Shown here: in pieces, positions 63,116 through 64,000 of the stretch
Layout: every line of letters begins with the position of its first letter
Numbering within the stretch: position 1 is the first letter of the stretch
Assembly (NCBI GenBank): GCA_029204225.1
Contig: CM055102.1
Coordinates: forward strand, 24,459,390 to 24,523,389
Length of the DNA stretch: 64,000 bases
Source: Diphasiastrum complanatum
Taxonomy: Eukaryota > Streptophyta > Lycopodiopsida > Lycopodiales > Lycopodiaceae
Direction of reading: 5' to 3'
Program-made: the position numbers and the translations under genes
The notes under the pieces: generated by a model
Told to the model about the DNA's origin: nothing
The model's input: only the letters and a program-made list of their open reading frames with translations
The model's database searches: none

Positions 63116-64000
63116 CTATTTTGACACTTAATCTCCTATGGTAAAGATGTCAAGCATGAGGATACTCCTTGCATATGCTGCGAAATACAATTTAGAGATC
63201 CAACAAATTGATGTAAAGTCTGCTGAGTCTCCATGGAGACTTAAAGGAAGAAATATACATGCACCAACCAGAAGGTTATGAAGACCCAAGTCACCAAGAG
63301 TATGTATGTCACCTACAAAAATGCATATATGGACTAAAACAGGCAGCAAGAGCTTGGTATCAAAAGATGGATGAACTTCTGAAGTATGTAGGACTAAATC
63401 CTATACAACCAAATTGTAATGTCTATGTTAAGAGATAGAAGACAAGTTCATCTTAATGATTGTTTTTGTAGATGTCTGTCTTATGATAGGAAATAGTCTG
63501 AAGTTCATAAATGAAATAAAGTCCCAAATAGCTACGAACTATGAAATTACAGATCTGGGGGAAGCCAAAAAATGCCTAGGACTTCAAATAGAAAGAGATA
63601 GAGAAAGGGACAAAATTCAATTCAATCAGTCTAATTATGATTCAGAAATTCTAAAGCAATACAACATGGAGGAAGTTAAAGAAAAATCTACACAAAAGAG
63701 GACTGTCTGAAAATAGACGGTGAAAAAGAGAAGATGAAAAAAATTCCCTATTAAAATCTGATAGGAAGTCTAATGTGTTACTGTGTGTACAAGGCCGGAT
63801 CTAGCACAATCAGTTTATGCATTAAGTCAATCTGCATCCAATTATGGTAAACAACACTGGCAGTTGACAAAGCGGATTCTGCAATATTTGAAGAAGGCGA
63901 AAACTTTTAGTCTCACATATAGCAGACAACATGAATTCATTCTGCAGAGTTGCAGTGATGCGAGTTGGGCTAGATGTAAAGATGACAACAAATCGGTGAC
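63116..64000 (+). pseudogene. Copia RT and RNase H, runs off the window
   Basis: RT phrases in shifting frames: MRILLAYAAKYNLEIQQIDV (about 63158-63217), EEIYMHQPEGYEDPSHQEYV (about 63249-63308), then CIYGLKQAARAWYQKMDELL (about 63326-63385). The frame 63456-63710 holds the catalytic strand as VFVDVCLMIGNS, where YVDD is expected, then YEITDLGEAKKCLGLQIERD. RNase H starts near 63785 (TRPDLAQSVYALSQSASNYG) and reaches SCSDASWARCKDD at the right edge. Stops and shifts make it inactive. Confidence 0.88.

Overview
The window is nuclear DNA of a vascular land plant. It holds one intact protein-coding gene, a two-intron NAC transcription factor of the VND/NST/SMB type, in a sea of decayed, stacked LTR retrotransposons, AT-rich spacers and long CT/CA microsatellites. 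A degenerate array of CCCTAAA-like telomeric motifs also points to plants. The very low gene density suggests a large, repeat-rich genome; I cannot name the species from the sequence alone.

Layout. 1-15760: a Ty3/gypsy element with broken gag, protease, RT, RNase H and integrase, interrupted inside integrase by a chromovirus (5780-15448, both LTRs present), which is itself interrupted by a copia-type element (9666-14527, both LTRs and a perfect 5-bp target duplication): three nested insertions. 15761-24439: mostly spacer, with a CA/CT minisatellite (18480-19390), microsatellites and one orphan exon-like ORF (23049-23316). 24440-25150: first copy of a Pro/Ser/Thr-rich repeat family. 25243-28590 (minus): a second gag-protease element. 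28592-32400: a copia element with gag, protease and integrase but no RT. 32866-33690: degenerate telomere-like array. 33975-37415: spacer. 37416-42300: two more copies of the Pro-rich repeat family, cut by a copia miniature (LTR, RNase H, LTR) and by a minus-strand copia LTR. 42301-47179: spacer and microsatellites, then the probable 5' region of the NAC gene. 47180-48613: NAC gene. 49331-52351: microsatellites, a short minisatellite and a large foldback element. 55400-58663 (minus): a third gag-protease element. 60938-61672: a decayed ORF of unknown function. 61630-64000: two stacked LTR ends with primer-binding sites and a copia RT/RNase H running off the right edge.

Most notable are the three copies (9666-14527, 25243-28590, 55400-58663) of copia-derived elements that keep gag and protease but carry an unrecognised coding region where integrase, RT and RNase H should be. 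They look like non-autonomous elements that would need enzymes from another copia family. The nearby copia pieces (28592-32400, 37621-39020, 62762-64000) supply the missing domains between them, but all are broken. The NAC gene is the only host gene I can defend; its protein has one unexpected substitution in the DNA-binding domain.
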